This document shows positions 9,440 to 18,352 of a DNA stretch of 64,000 bases, in pieces. Below the pieces are notes generated by a model that was not told the origin of the DNA, made no database searches, and was given only the letters and a program-made list of their open reading frames with translations. This stretch comes from Niallia nealsonii (GTDB taxonomy: Bacteria; Bacillota; Bacilli; Bacillales; Cytobacillaceae). Position 1 is the first letter of the stretch. Each line of letters opens with the position of its first letter. The translations under genes were made by a program, and so were the position numbers. The DNA is taken from positions 24,568-88,567 of the forward strand of contig NZ_PISE01000040.1 in assembly GCF_002835805.1 (NCBI RefSeq). The letters run 5' to 3'.

Positions 9440-10383
9440 TTGGTTTAGTACAAAATGAATTAATAAAAACATTTGAGAAAAAAGCAAGCTGGATATTTGC
9501 TATTATTTTAATTATTGCATTAGTAGCAGGTGCTTTTATTTATCAAAAAACAGAAGAAAAACAAAAGGAAGATACATGGCAGGAGTCGGTGCAGCTAGAA
9601 ATTAAAGAGCTTCAGCAACAGCAAAAAAAAGCCGCAAATGAAGAAGAAAAGGGCTATATCGGAGAAGAAATAGCTCAAAAGCAATGGTATTTAGATGAAA
9701 AGGTAAATCCCTTTCCTACCAATTGGAGTTTTATGAGTGAATTAGTCATCTCAATGAAATCCTTAGTTACCTTATTTATTGTAATTGTTTGTGCTGGAAG
9801 TATTTCATCTGAATTTTCTGATGGAACAATTAAACAATTACTGATAAGACCTCATAAAAGATGGGCCATTTTGCTTTCTAAATATATTTCCATGCTTGTT
9901 TATTCTGCCTTCTTATGTACTGTTTTGCTTCTTTTTGGCTATATTATCAGCTTGCTCTTTTTTGGAAACGGTGGATTTGACAACAAAATAGTGGCATATG
10001 GTATAAATGGGATTGTAGCGGTGAGCGGCGGGGAATATTTCTTTCAGCTGTTTTTATATTATTTGCCAGGCTTGCTGATGGTCTTGACGATTGCTTTTAT
10101 GTTATCCACTTTATTTAAAAATCAGGCAATTGCTGTAGGAATAGGAATTTTTGTTTTGTTTTTCTCCTCTACCATTGGAAGTATATTATTATTGTTGACT
10201 AAAAAATATTCATGGACAAAAGTATTGCTATTCCCACATTTAGATCAGACTGTTTTTGTTCTACAAGATAAGATTTTAGAAACTATTACCATGCCGATGT
10301 CATTAGGCATTTTAAGTGGATATTATGTTGTTTTTATGGTCATTACGTTTATATTTTTTCAAAAGCGAGATATTAGTATTTAA
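9436..10383 (+). CDS. ABC-2 type exporter permease
   Basis: A 315-residue membrane subunit. One N-terminal membrane segment is followed by a long hydrophilic, probably extracellular, loop rich in Lys, Glu and Gln (about residues 37-80). Five further membrane segments make up the rest. This is the layout of ABC-2 permeases of the YxlG/BcrB group. It overlaps the ATPase gene by four bases and ends before a strong terminator. The two proteins would assemble as a two-plus-two exporter in the cytoplasmic membrane. Confidence 0.82.
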   Translation: MIGLVQNELIKTFEKKASWIFAIILIIALVAGAFIYQKTEEKQKEDTWQESVQLEIKELQQQQKKAANEEEKGYIGEEIAQKQWYLDEKVNPFPTNWSFMSELVISMKSLVTLFIVIVCAGSISSEFSDGTIKQLLIRPHKRWAILLSKYISMLVYSAFLCTVLLLFGYIISLLFFGNGGFDNKIVAYGINGIVAVSGGEYFFQLFLYYLPGLLMVLTIAFMLSTLFKNQAIAVGIGIFVLFFSSTIGSILLLLTKKYSWTKVLLFPHLDQTVFVLQDKILETITMPMSLGILSGYYVVFMVITFIFFQKRDISI

Positions 10384-10391
10384 ATTGTTGG

Positions 10392-10421
10392 GGCAGCTGG
10401 TTAAAACTAGCTGCCTTTTTT
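10392..10421 (+). terminator. Terminator of the BcrA-type ABC exporter operon
   Basis: Stem GGCAGCTGGT with ACTAGCTGCC (one G-U pair), four-base loop, then TTTTTT. It starts 9 bases after the permease stop codon. Confidence 0.88.
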
Positions 10422-10534
10422 GATTAAAAGTAGAGGGGATACTGCTGGGAAAGAGAAAAAATTGTAAAAATAGAAAGATAATTAAAAAAATTTCGATATT
10501 TACTTGATGTTATCTATCCATTCCATTAAAATTA

Positions 10535-10551
10535 TGTTAGATTTCTTAACA
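10535..10551. promoter_or_regulatory. GlnR/TnrA box upstream of the urease operon
   Basis: TGTTAGATTTCTTAACA matches the GlnR/TnrA consensus TGTNA-N7-TNACA at every fixed position. It lies 72 bases before the ureA start. If the promoter -10 is TATAGA at 10564 the box covers the -35 region and would repress (GlnR mode). If it is TAAATA at 10583 the box would be centred near -52, the activating TnrA position. Either way it ties urease to nitrogen supply. Confidence 0.85.
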
Positions 10552-10622
10552 TTGGGAAAGTGGTATAGATAGAATTTGAAATTAAATATGCTTTTTTAAA
10601 TAGAAAGGTGTGTTGTTTAAAG

Positions 10623-10925
10623 ATGAAGCTGACACCTGTTGAAATGGAAAAACTGTATCTTTTTATGGCAGGGGAACTTGCGGAAAAAAGAAAAAAGAAG
10701 GGATTAAAGCTAAACTATCCAGAAGCTGTTGCGCTCATAAGCTGTTTTTTATTAGAAGGTGCCAGAGAGGGGAAAACCGTTGCAGAGCTTATGCAAGGAG
10801 GGAAAAAGGTGCTTACAGCGGATGACGTTATGGAAGGAGTGCCTGAAATGGTTGAAAGTGTACAAATTGAGGCAACTTTTCCAGATGGCACGAAGCTAGT
10901 AACGGTACATCAGCCTATTTGCTAA
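10623..10925 (+). CDS. ureA: Urease gamma subunit
   Basis: 100 residues starting [14 protein letters not shown], closely like UreA of other bacilli, and ending VTVHQPIC. The family motif VMEGVPEM is present. ATG 10623 is chosen because it gives the family N terminus; a GTG at 10608 would add five residues without support. With UreB and UreC it forms the cytosolic enzyme that splits urea into ammonia and carbamate. It is the first gene of ureABCEFGD and lies behind a GlnR/TnrA box. Next gene follows after 19 bases. Confidence 0.95.
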   Translation: MKLTPVEMEKLYLFMAGELAEKRKKKGLKLNYPEAVALISCFLLEGAREGKTVAELMQGGKKVLTADDVMEGVPEMVESVQIEATFPDGTKLVTVHQPIC

Positions 10926-10944
10926 AATGCTAGGAGGAAATAGC

Positions 10945-11313
10945 ATGATTCCAGGAGAATATCGATTAAAAAAAGATGCAATTGAACTAAATGCGGGAAG
11001 AAAGGTTGTTCAAATTCTGGTCAGTAACACAGGAGATAGGCCAATACAGGTAGGTTCACATTTTCATTTTGCGGAAGTAAATCGTCACCTATCTTTTGAA
11101 CGGAAGCTTGCGGTCGGCATGCGCTTAAATATCCCAGCAGGAACTGCAGTGCGTTTTGAGCCAGGAGAAGAAAAAGAAGTAGAAATGGTCCAAATTGGCG
11201 GGCAAAAACGCGTCTATGGTTTAAATAATCTAGCGAATGGCAGTGTAGATGATGTGGAGGGCATCTCTCAGGCTATTAAAAATAAGGGATTTAAGGGAGG
11301 AGGCAGTAAGTGA
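10945..11313 (+). CDS. ureB: Urease beta subunit
   Basis: 122 residues, beginning [11 protein letters not shown]. Start 10945 is set by AGGAGG just upstream; the in-frame ATG at 10927 precedes that site and is rejected. The family segment [19 protein letters not shown] and the motif [11 protein letters not shown] are both present. UreB packs against UreC in the trimeric enzyme. The stop codon overlaps the ureC GTG start by four bases (GTGA), coupling the two. Confidence 0.95.
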   Translation: MIPGEYRLKKDAIELNAGRKVVQILVSNTGDRPIQVGSHFHFAEVNRHLSFERKLAVGMRLNIPAGTAVRFEPGEEKEVEMVQIGGQKRVYGLNNLANGSVDDVEGISQAIKNKGFKGGGSK

Positions 11314-13025
11314 AAATAAGTCGTTCTCAATATGCAAGTCTTTATGGCCCTACAACAGGTGATCAGGTGCGCCTAGCCGATACGGACCTTTGGATTGAAG
11401 TAGAAAAAGACTATACCACTTATGGAGATGAATGTGTATTCGGTGGAGGAAAGGTAATAAGAGATGGGATGGGCCAAAATAGCATCCATGTCCGCAGCGA
11501 AGGGGTATTGGATGTTGTGTTGACAAATGCGCTTATTGTTGATTATACCGGCATTGTGAAGGCTGATATTGGGATTAAGGATGGCAGAATAGTCAACATG
11601 GGAAAAAGTGGAAACCCAGATATTATGGAAGGTGTTGCACCTAATATGATTGTAGGTGCTTCAACAGAAGTGATTGCATGTGAAGGAAAGATTGTAACAG
11701 CAGGTGCAATTGATGCACATATTCATTTTATTAGTCCCCAGCAAGTACAAACGGCTATTTCCTCAGGAATAACAACAATGATTGGCGGTGGAACCGGTCC
11801 TGCAACAGGAACAAATGCAACGACTTGCACCCCTGGTGAATGGAATTTGGCGCAGATGTTAAGAGCCGCTGAAGAATTCCCAGTAAATATTGGGTTTTTA
11901 GGAAAAGGAAATGCTTCGTCCAAAGATCCTTTAAGGGAACAAATAAATGCTGGAGCTATTGGCTTAAAGCTCCATGAAGATTGGGGAACAACTCCAGCAA
12001 GTATCAATGAATGCTTAGCAGTAGCAGACGAAATGGATATTCAAGTGGCTATACATACAGATACGTTAAATGAAGCAGGTTTTTTGGAAGACACGGTAAA
12101 TGCAATAGGGAATCGTGTTATCCATACGTATCATACAGAAGGAGCAGGCGGAGGACATGCCCCTGATATTATCGCAATCGCAGCACTGCCAAATATATTG
12201 CCTTCGTCAACGAATCCTACTCGTCCTTTTACAGTAAATACCATTGATGAGCATTTAGATATGCTAATGGTTTGCCATCACCTTGATCACAATGTGGCAG
12301 AAGATGTAGCCTTTGCGGATTCAAGAATACGCCCTGAAACCATTGCGGCAGAGGATCGTTTTCATGACTTAGGCATCATTAGTATGATCTCATCAGATTC
12401 CCAAGCAATGGGACGTGTTGGTGAAGTCATTATTAGAACATGGCAGACAGCGGATAAAATGAAAAAACAGTTTGGGCCCCTTAAGGAAGATGAAGAATCA
12501 ACAAATGATAACTATCGAGCGAAACGCTATATTGCCAAATATACGATTAATCCAGCTATTACCCATGGGATTAGCCATGAGGTAGGATCTTTGGAGGCGG
12601 GGAAATTTGCAGATATAGTCATATGGGACCCGAAATTTTTTGGCGTAAAGCCAGATATGGTAATTAAAGGGGGCTTCATTTCCTATGCTCAAATGGGTGA
12701 CCCTAATGCATCTATTCCAACGCCAGAACCGGTGTTTATGCGTCCGATGTTTGCCTCACTTGGCAAAGCGAAGTATGATACTGCAATTACCTTCATTTCC
12801 AAATCTGCATATGATAAGAAAATTCATAAAAAGCTGCAATTGGAGAAGAGGATAGGCATTGTGGGGAATTGTCGTAATATTAGCAAAAAAGATATGCGCT
12901 TAAATCAAGAAACGCCTTCAATTGAAGTAAACCCAGAAACTTATGAAGTGAAAGTAGATGGTGTGCTCATGACTTGTGAACCTGCAAAAGAATTGCCCCT
13001 TGCGCAAAAATACTTTCTTTTTTAG
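11310..13025 (+). CDS. ureC: Urease alpha subunit (catalytic)
   Basis: 571 residues, GTG start overlapping ureB. It holds the dinickel active site: His137 and His139 (DAHIHF), the lysine that becomes carbamylated in GLKLHEDWG (about 220) and its neighbouring His222. His249 (IHTDT), His275 (GGGHAPD), the flap Cys322-His323 (MVCHHLD) and Asp363 (SSDSQAMGR) are also present. All are at the numbering of Sporosarcina pasteurii urease, so no active-site residue is missing. The enzyme supplies ammonia from urea and can raise pH. It needs the accessory proteins encoded downstream to load nickel. Confidence 0.98.
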   Translation: MKISRSQYASLYGPTTGDQVRLADTDLWIEVEKDYTTYGDECVFGGGKVIRDGMGQNSIHVRSEGVLDVVLTNALIVDYTGIVKADIGIKDGRIVNMGKSGNPDIMEGVAPNMIVGASTEVIACEGKIVTAGAIDAHIHFISPQQVQTAISSGITTMIGGGTGPATGTNATTCTPGEWNLAQMLRAAEEFPVNIGFLGKGNASSKDPLREQINAGAIGLKLHEDWGTTPASINECLAVADEMDIQVAIHTDTLNEAGFLEDTVNAIGNRVIHTYHTEGAGGGHAPDIIAIAALPNILPSSTNPTRPFTVNTIDEHLDMLMVCHHLDHNVAEDVAFADSRIRPETIAAEDRFHDLGIISMISSDSQAMGRVGEVIIRTWQTADKMKKQFGPLKEDEESTNDNYRAKRYIAKYTINPAITHGISHEVGSLEAGKFADIVIWDPKFFGVKPDMVIKGGFISYAQMGDPNASIPTPEPVFMRPMFASLGKAKYDTAITFISKSAYDKKIHKKLQLEKRIGIVGNCRNISKKDMRLNQETPSIEVNPETYEVKVDGVLMTCEPAKELPLAQKYFLF

Positions 13026-13038
13026 AGGAGTGCTGTAA

Positions 13039-13482
13039 ATGAAAACAACTGCTGTTATTGGAAATGTAGAAAAAAATCATAATGCCCATAAAAATCGTGA
13101 ATGGATTGAACTTGATTGGGAGGAATTAAATAAACGGATTCTTCGCAAAAAAACAAACACAGGGAAAGATATAGCGATTGCGCTGGATGATCATAAACCG
13201 CTAAAGGTGGGGGATATTGTATTTGAAGATGATCAAATACAAGTGGTAGTTCGCACAAAGGAAGAAGAAGTATATGTTATTAAGCCAGCATCTATGACAG
13301 AGATGGGAAAAGTAGCATTTGAACTGGGGAATCGTCACACACCTTGTTTAGTCTCAGAATCAGAAGTAGTGGTTCGTTTTGATGAAACATTGGAACGCCT
13401 GTTTGACGAGGTTGGCGTAGTATATGAAAAAACAGCGAGAAGATTTAAGGAACCATTTAAATATCGTGGACACAAACATTAA
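13039..13482 (+). CDS. ureE: Urease accessory protein UreE (nickel metallochaperone)
   Basis: 147 residues with the UreE N-terminal beta domain and the C-terminal ferredoxin-like metal-binding domain (GNRHTPCLV contains the conserved His of the dimer nickel site). The tail is short and only modestly histidine-rich (YRGHKH), unlike the long polyhistidine tails of some proteobacterial UreE. It delivers nickel to the UreG-UreF-UreD complex. It follows ureC by 13 bases, and its 3' end is overlapped by ureF. Confidence 0.9.
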   Translation: MKTTAVIGNVEKNHNAHKNREWIELDWEELNKRILRKKTNTGKDIAIALDDHKPLKVGDIVFEDDQIQVVVRTKEEEVYVIKPASMTEMGKVAFELGNRHTPCLVSESEVVVRFDETLERLFDEVGVVYEKTARRFKEPFKYRGHKH

Positions 13483-14158
13483 TCTGCTCTATTTGATGCA
13501 TATACATGATTCTGCTTTTCCAATGGGATCCTATACACATTCTTTTGGCATGGAGACTTATATACAAAGTGATAAAATTTCTAAAAAAGAAGATTTATTG
13601 AATTTTTGTCAATCTTATATAAAGGAAAATTTAGTATATAACGATGCTATTATTGTGAAAGAAGCATTTAATCTATGTCAGGAAAAGAATTGGCGTAAGT
13701 TGATAGAGCTAGAAAGTATCTATGAAGCAATGAAAGTCGCCAGTGAATCAAGGGATGCTTCAAGAATGATCGGCAAACAGTTTTTAAAAGGGATTTTGCC
13801 AGTTTCACCATTCGATGATTTACAGTATTGGGCAAATAAAGTGAAGAATAACGAAGCAAAAGGTCAATATTCCATTGTTTATAGCATATATGCTGTTAAT
13901 ATGGGATTCGATTTGCGTACAACCATTATGACCTTTATGTATTCATCAGTAGTATCGCTTATTCACAATGGGATAAGAGCAATCCCTTTAGGACAAAATG
14001 CGGGAATAGAAATTATCCATCAACTGATTCCCCTTATCGGAGAGTGTGTAGAGGAAGCGGAAAAGAAGAGTTTGCAAGATTTATCGAATCATAGTATTGG
14101 TTTGGAAATTGCCTCCATGAAACATCGGTTTTTAGGATCTAGGTTATTTATTTCTTAA
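13424..14158 (+). CDS. ureF: Urease accessory protein UreF
   Basis: 244 residues from ATG 13424, mostly helical. The family hallmark DSAFPMGSYTHSFGMETYIQ lies near residues 30-49. UreF bridges UreD and UreG and gates nickel insertion. The exact start is uncertain: ATG 13424 overlaps ureE by 59 bases. GTG 13466, after AAGGAA, would give a 230-residue protein closer to the usual length and a 17-base overlap. Neither has a strong binding site, so translation is probably coupled to ureE. Confidence 0.9.
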   Translation: MKKQREDLRNHLNIVDTNINLLYLMHIHDSAFPMGSYTHSFGMETYIQSDKISKKEDLLNFCQSYIKENLVYNDAIIVKEAFNLCQEKNWRKLIELESIYEAMKVASESRDASRMIGKQFLKGILPVSPFDDLQYWANKVKNNEAKGQYSIVYSIYAVNMGFDLRTTIMTFMYSSVVSLIHNGIRAIPLGQNAGIEIIHQLIPLIGECVEEAEKKSLQDLSNHSIGLEIASMKHRFLGSRLFIS

Positions 14159-14192
14159 CTATAGATAGTTTACGCGAATAGGAGTGTTGTAA

Positions 14193-14828
14193 ATGGTGAA
14201 GCCAGTGAAAATAGGAATTGGCGGTCCGGTAGGCTCAGGCAAAACGGCTTTAGTGGAGAAATTAACAAGGGTTATGGCAAACACATATAATATCGCTGTT
14301 ATTACCAATGATATTTATACCAAAGAAGATGCCCAGTTCTTAGAGAAAAATGGTGTATTAGAATCGAATCGAATTATTGGGGTAGAGACAGGTGGATGTC
14401 CTCATACGGCAATTAGAGAAGATGCATCGATGAACTTTGAAGCGATTGATGAATTGACGAGAAGATTTACGGATTTAGATATCATTTTTCTAGAAAGCGG
14501 CGGTGATAATTTATCAGCGACTTTTAGCCCTGAACTAGTCGATGGATATATTTATGTAATCGATGTTGCAGAGGGTGGAGATATTCCAAGAAAAGGTGGG
14601 CCAGGAGTTGCAAGATCTGACTTGCTGCTAGTGAACAAGATTGATTTGGCGCCGTATGTGGAAGTGGACTTAGATAAAATGAAAATTGATACAAAAAATG
14701 CAAGAGGGGAGCGCCCGTTTGTGTTCACTAATGTGAAAAAGGGAGTAGGTATTGATCAAGTAGTGGAATGGATCCGTTACTATATGCTCCTAGAAGAAGG
14801 TTCTGTTGAATTCGCTGATGAAGGATAA
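14193..14828 (+). CDS. ureG: Urease accessory GTPase UreG
   Basis: 211 residues of the SIMIBI GTPase class, with P-loop GGPVGSGKT (10-18), the conserved CPH nickel motif ([13 protein letters not shown]), the ESGGDNL segment and the NKIDLAP base-recognition motif. GTP hydrolysis drives nickel delivery into apo-urease. ATG after AGGAG. Its end overlaps the start of ureD. Confidence 0.96.
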   Translation: MVKPVKIGIGGPVGSGKTALVEKLTRVMANTYNIAVITNDIYTKEDAQFLEKNGVLESNRIIGVETGGCPHTAIREDASMNFEAIDELTRRFTDLDIIFLESGGDNLSATFSPELVDGYIYVIDVAEGGDIPRKGGPGVARSDLLLVNKIDLAPYVEVDLDKMKIDTKNARGERPFVFTNVKKGVGIDQVVEWIRYYMLLEEGSVEFADEG

Positions 14829-15618
14829 AGCAGTTGTAACTGGCAAGTTGGCATTAACGTTTGAAAAACGAAGAGAGAAAACAAGATTAGTAGATTGCTT
14901 TCAAGCTCCGCCATTAAAGGCGAGCAGAACTTTGTATTCAGAAGGGGATGATCAGGCAACTGTTTACTTAGTAGAAACTTCAGGTGGGTTAGTCGCAGGC
15001 GATCTTAATGAATACGAGATAAAACTTAAAGAAGGTGCTCGTGTTTGTTTAATCCCCCAATCGGCAACAAAGGTGTACCCTTCTTATAATGAGCAAACAA
15101 GTAAACAGAAAATAATGATTACTCTTGATAAGCATACTTTTCTTGAATGGAACAAGGAAGAAATTATTCCATTTGAACAAGCAAAATATGAGGGAAGTAC
15201 TCTTGTGAGAATGGAGGATACTTCCACGTTTTTGTTTGCTGAAATTATCTATCCAGGGCGAGAAAAGCGAGGGGAAAGCTTTCGTTATAGGATGCTTTCC
15301 ACTCAATTGCAAATTTGGGTGGAAGATAGCTGTTGGGTATATGATCCGTTAAAAATTTTTCCTGAAAAAATGCAAATAGAAAAAATAGGACTATTAGAAG
15401 GTTTTATGTATATAGCATCTGTCTGGGTAATTACTCCGAAGTTGGAATGGACAGAAAATCAATTGCAGGCATTATTGCCGAGTGAGGATAAAAATCATGT
15501 GGTTGGCGTAACTAATTTAAAAAATAACGGTTTACTAGTAAGATGGCTTTCTTCTAATCTTCCCCGAATAAAAAAAGAGATAGAGCAGATTTTTAAAAAA
15601 GTGAAGGAAAGAATATAA
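14806..15618 (+). CDS. ureD: Urease accessory protein UreD (UreH)
   Basis: 270 residues from TTG 14806 (AAGG five bases upstream) or 266 from ATG 14818; both overlap the ureG end. The protein has the UreD/UreH pattern: [22 protein letters not shown] near the N terminus, then the glycine-rich segment [11 protein letters not shown] and SATKVYPSY. UreD binds apo-urease and forms the scaffold through which nickel passes. It is the last gene of the operon. Its presence as the seventh gene gives the order ureABCEFGD, a complete set of structural and accessory genes. No nickel permease gene is in the window. Confidence 0.9.
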   Translation: MNSLMKDKAVVTGKLALTFEKRREKTRLVDCFQAPPLKASRTLYSEGDDQATVYLVETSGGLVAGDLNEYEIKLKEGARVCLIPQSATKVYPSYNEQTSKQKIMITLDKHTFLEWNKEEIIPFEQAKYEGSTLVRMEDTSTFLFAEIIYPGREKRGESFRYRMLSTQLQIWVEDSCWVYDPLKIFPEKMQIEKIGLLEGFMYIASVWVITPKLEWTENQLQALLPSEDKNHVVGVTNLKNNGLLVRWLSSNLPRIKKEIEQIFKKVKERI

Positions 15619-15690
15619 GCAGATAAAGTTGGCGAATAGAAAGTGGTTGGGGGAATTAGTGAGAGGATTTTCAGTGTGAGAAAATAAAAT

Positions 15691-15734
15691 GTCTAATTCT
15701 GTAAATAAGGTAGGAGTTATTTGCAGAATTAGAC
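15691..15734 (-). terminator. Long hairpin, terminator of the small gene opposite tnrA (and possibly of ureD)
   Basis: An 18-bp stem (11 perfect pairs GTCTAATTCTG/CAGAATTAGAC, then TAAATAA with TTATTTG) around an eight-base loop. On the minus strand it is followed by ATTTTATTTT; the plus strand has no T run. It supports real transcription of the small minus-strand gene that ends at 15785. Confidence 0.65.
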
Positions 15735-15784
15735 TATAAAAAGTCAATTTATATTATATGAAATAAAGAAAAAGATATAAGTAA

Positions 15785-15928
15785 TTAGCTGTTTTGGACA
15801 ATGCGCAATAAATCATGTGCATAATCGCCGGCAACAGCAGCGAAGTTTTCCCAAATTTCGTCGCGTTGTAAATCCAGTTCAACAATTTTTTTCGCTAACT
15901 CAATCGCTTCTTTATTAATCATTTGCAA
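15785..15928 (-). CDS. Small conserved-looking protein divergent from tnrA, unknown function
   Basis: Encodes 47 residues from TTG 15928 (GGAG five bases upstream) or 45 from ATG 15922. The peptide is helical and acidic, with INKEAIELAKKIVELDLQRDEIWENF in its first half, and no membrane segment. A longer in-frame start at 16021 would add a hydrophobic stretch but has no binding site. Support for a real gene is a good ribosome binding site, a downstream hairpin with a T-rich tail, and a shared control region with tnrA. In B. subtilis a small gene (ykzB) is likewise divergent from tnrA and controlled by TnrA; homology is not claimed. Confidence 0.5.
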   Translation of the reverse strand: MQMINKEAIELAKKIVELDLQRDEIWENFAAVAGDYAHDLLRIVQNS

Positions 15929-16060
15929 AAGTGCTCCTCTCGTTTTAGGCGGAATTTTATATTTGTAAGATAATGTAGCAGATACAATTAGGATTGTATA
16001 AGAAAACATTAAAAATATCATCTAAAATGTCAGGTAATCTTACCTATTTTTTTGAATTGA

Positions 16061-16077
16061 TGTTAGAAATTCTAACA
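16061..16077. promoter_or_regulatory. TnrA box between tnrA and the small divergent gene
   Basis: TGTTAGAAATTCTAACA is a perfect match to TGTNA-N7-TNACA and itself a full palindrome. Its centre (16069) lies 50 bases before the tnrA start point predicted from TATAAT at 16107-16112, exactly the position at which TnrA activates. A second palindrome, AGGTAATCTTACCT, lies at 16032-16045 on the side of the small gene. Confidence 0.88.
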
Positions 16078-16106
16078 AAATATACTTTATTTTTATAGAA
16101 TCGTAT

Positions 16107-16112
16107 TATAAT
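16107..16112 (+). promoter_or_regulatory. tnrA promoter -10 box
   Basis: TATAAT, 46 bases before the tnrA ATG. No good -35 hexamer lies 17 bases upstream, consistent with activation through the TnrA box. Confidence 0.65.
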
Positions 16113-16157
16113 TACAATAAATGAGATAAATAATTACTTCATGAGGTGGATGATAAA

Positions 16158-16484
16158 ATGGATAACGAACCATCCTATAAAAAAAGAAAAGTTATCACAA
16201 TCGGAGTTGTCAGCGAATTAACGGGATTAACGGAAAGACAGATTAGATATTATGAGCAGCGCAAATTAATTTTTCCTGAAAGGCCAGAAAGAGGGAATAG
16301 GAAGTACTCCTTTTCAGATGTAGAGCGATTGATTGAAATTGCAAACAAAAGAGAGGAAGGTGTTCGAACACACGAAATAAGGCAAGAAATAATTAAAAAG
16401 ACAAGAGAAGATGAAGAGAGAAAGATAAAAAAACAAATGCTGCGTGGGCAAATAAATGCCAGATTTGGAATACAAAAAGATTAA
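16158..16484 (+). CDS. tnrA: MerR-family nitrogen regulator TnrA
   Basis: 108 residues. The MerR-type DNA-binding helices ([25 protein letters not shown]) and wing ([14 protein letters not shown]) match TnrA of B. subtilis almost residue for residue. The short C-terminal tail ([10 protein letters not shown]) is the glutamine-synthetase-binding segment that separates TnrA from the related GlnR. TnrA is active under nitrogen limitation, when feedback-inhibited GlnA no longer binds it. ATG 16158 follows GAGGTGG; an upstream in-frame GTG lies inside that site. A TnrA box upstream indicates self-activation, and the urease operon just before it carries another box. Confidence 0.92.
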   Translation: MDNEPSYKKRKVITIGVVSELTGLTERQIRYYEQRKLIFPERPERGNRKYSFSDVERLIEIANKREEGVRTHEIRQEIIKKTREDEERKIKKQMLRGQINARFGIQKD

Positions 16485-16537
16485 AAATTCCCTCTATTCT
16501 GTTCATTTTTTTATATAGCTTAAAAAATATTATCTTC

Positions 16538-16571
16538 AAGTCCTTGTAAAGTAAGCAAAGGGCTTTTTTTA
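16538..16571 (+). terminator. tnrA terminator
   Basis: Imperfect stem (AAGTCCTTG with CAAAGGGCTT) followed by seven T residues, about 55 bases after the tnrA stop. The rest of the 16485-16891 interval holds a repeat copy at 16728-16832 and no gene I can support. Confidence 0.6.
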
Positions 16572-16727
16572 TTATGTTTTCCATCCATTATTCTTCGCAA
16601 AGTGAATCTCCTATTGCTTCTACACGCTCCTTTCATATAAACTTTAATATGGGAAATGACAAGTTGTCTAGGAAGCATATATTGCTGGTGAATATAACGG
16701 CAATGATTATCCAATTGTTTTATCACA

Positions 16728-16832
16728 CATTAACGAGCCTTTGACCCCTACCTGAGGGATTATAAGAGAAAATGAGAAATTTAGGTGGGTAGAAACTTGC
16801 TGAGTAAAAGCCTGATTGAAGTTTCACTTTAT
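16728..16832 (+). repeat. Dispersed intergenic repeat, long form (copy A)
   Basis: About 105 bp running from CATTAACG through ATTATAAGAGAAAA and AGAAACTTGC to GATTGAAGTTTCACTTTAT. It is colinear and clearly similar over its whole length with 45342-45444. A short, internally deleted relative in reverse orientation is at 31411-31453. It is non-coding and lies before the threonine/serine exporter genes. Confidence 0.8.
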
Positions 16833-16891
16833 CCTGTATACTATTTGTCTACAAATCATGCATATATTACAAGCTCTAATGGAGAGATTAT

Positions 16892-17656
16892 ATGGATTTA
16901 ATATCGAAAGAAAAGACATATGAGATTATTGAAATTTGTTTATTAGCAGGAAAAATCATGTTGAAAAATGGCGCTGAAACGTATCGTGTAGAAGATACAA
17001 TGACTAGAATCGCAACTGCTTACGGGGCTGAATATTCTGATAGCTTTGTTACGCCAACGGGCATTATTTTTTCAGTGGAAGGTACAGAGCCTACAAAAAC
17101 AAAGCTGATTAGAATTATTGAAAGGACTACAAACTTAGAAAAAGTAGTGAAAGTTAATGATATTTCCAGAAAAATCAGTGCTGGTGGGTTAACTATTGCA
17201 CAAGCATATTATTTATTAAATGAAATTGAAAATGAACCAAAAACGTACAGTGACTTTATGCAAGTAATGGCAGCCGCAATTGCAAGCGGCTGTTTCCTTA
17301 TTATGTTTCAAGGCGTTTGGGGAGATTTTTTGCCAGCAGTAGCAGCTGGGGGAATAGGTTTTTTATGTTCTGTTTATTTTCATCGTCTCGTACCAATTAA
17401 GTTTTTTGCTGAATTTTTAGCAGCCTTTCTGATAGGACTTATTGCATTTGCAGCTGTTAGGTTTGGAGTTGGAGCCGAAGTGGATAAGATTATTATTGGT
17501 TCTGTTATGCCGCTAGTGCCAGGATTACTAATAACAAACGCTGTTAGAGACTTAATGGCAGGCCATTTAGTATCAGGCATTTCAAAAGGTGCTGAAGCTT
17601 TTTTAACTGCTTTTGCTATCGGTTCAGGAATTGCCGTGCTTTTTGTACTTTTATAA
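16892..17656 (+). CDS. Threonine/serine exporter family protein, large subunit (ThrE N-terminal half)
   Basis: 254 residues. The first 110 or so are soluble, including NGAETYRVEDTM, a recognisable DUF1212 motif, and are followed by about five membrane segments. In Corynebacterium a single protein, ThrE, combines this part with the small membrane half encoded next. In Bacillus the two halves are separate genes, as here with a 15-base gap. The expected role is proton-driven export of threonine, serine or small peptides. Start is ATG after GGAGAG. Confidence 0.85.
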   Translation: MDLISKEKTYEIIEICLLAGKIMLKNGAETYRVEDTMTRIATAYGAEYSDSFVTPTGIIFSVEGTEPTKTKLIRIIERTTNLEKVVKVNDISRKISAGGLTIAQAYYLLNEIENEPKTYSDFMQVMAAAIASGCFLIMFQGVWGDFLPAVAAGGIGFLCSVYFHRLVPIKFFAEFLAAFLIGLIAFAAVRFGVGAEVDKIIIGSVMPLVPGLLITNAVRDLMAGHLVSGISKGAEAFLTAFAIGSGIAVLFVLL

Positions 17657-17671
17657 AGGAGCAAGCATACA

Positions 17672-18127
17672 ATGATTACATTTTTAGAGCAAGGGTTTAC
17701 CAGTTTTATTGCAACATATGCTTTTGCCATGATCTTTCATACCCCCAGACAAAAGCTTTTGCAATGTGGATTTGTGGGGATGTGTGGTTGGTTGGCATAC
17801 TGGTATACGGTTCATATTCATTTAGATATTGTTCCAGCAACCATTATTGGCGCTTTTTTAACAGCTGTAATCAGCCAGGTTTTTGCAAGAATATATAAAA
17901 CACCTGTCATTATATTTAGTGTTGCAGGCATTATTCCTCTTGTTCCAGGTGGGATGGCTTATGATGCTATGCGCAATTTTGTTGAAAATGATTATAGTAC
18001 AGCAGTTAGTTTAGCTGCCAAGGCATTTTTAATATCTGGGTCGATTGCAATGGGATTAATGTTTTCCGAGGTAATCAATCAAATAATAACAAAAGTAAAT
18101 AAAAGAGTGAAGGCAAGCGGTAAATAG
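17672..18127 (+). CDS. Threonine/serine exporter family protein, small subunit (ThrE C-terminal half)
   Basis: 151 residues, four or five membrane segments, with the DUF3815/ThrE_2 signature PVIIFSVAGIIPLVPGGMAYDA in the middle. The related segment VMPLVPGLLITNA is found in the partner, showing the two halves share ancestry. It is translated from its own GGAG site 15 bases after the large subunit, so the two form an operon and presumably one membrane exporter. Confidence 0.85.
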   Translation: MITFLEQGFTSFIATYAFAMIFHTPRQKLLQCGFVGMCGWLAYWYTVHIHLDIVPATIIGAFLTAVISQVFARIYKTPVIIFSVAGIIPLVPGGMAYDAMRNFVENDYSTAVSLAAKAFLISGSIAMGLMFSEVINQIITKVNKRVKASGK

Positions 18128-18352
18128 CTGATATAGCGACTATTTATTGCTTTTTTTTTAGAAAATATATCTCTATATATTGTTTACTTGCAAAAAAGCT
18201 GTCTAATTGGTTTGGGTATAAGTGGTTCGTTTATGTACAATATGGTACACGTTAATCATTCAGGAATAAAAAACCTATATTATGCAAGGCTAGTATGAGA
18301 GGGGCAAGATAATGCCCTTTATAAAATAAAATCATAATGAAAAGGAGATTAT

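Noticed and set aside
16520..16726. 68-codon minus-strand frame after tnrA
   Set aside because: It contains the tnrA terminator in its 3' part, and shows no motif or binding site.
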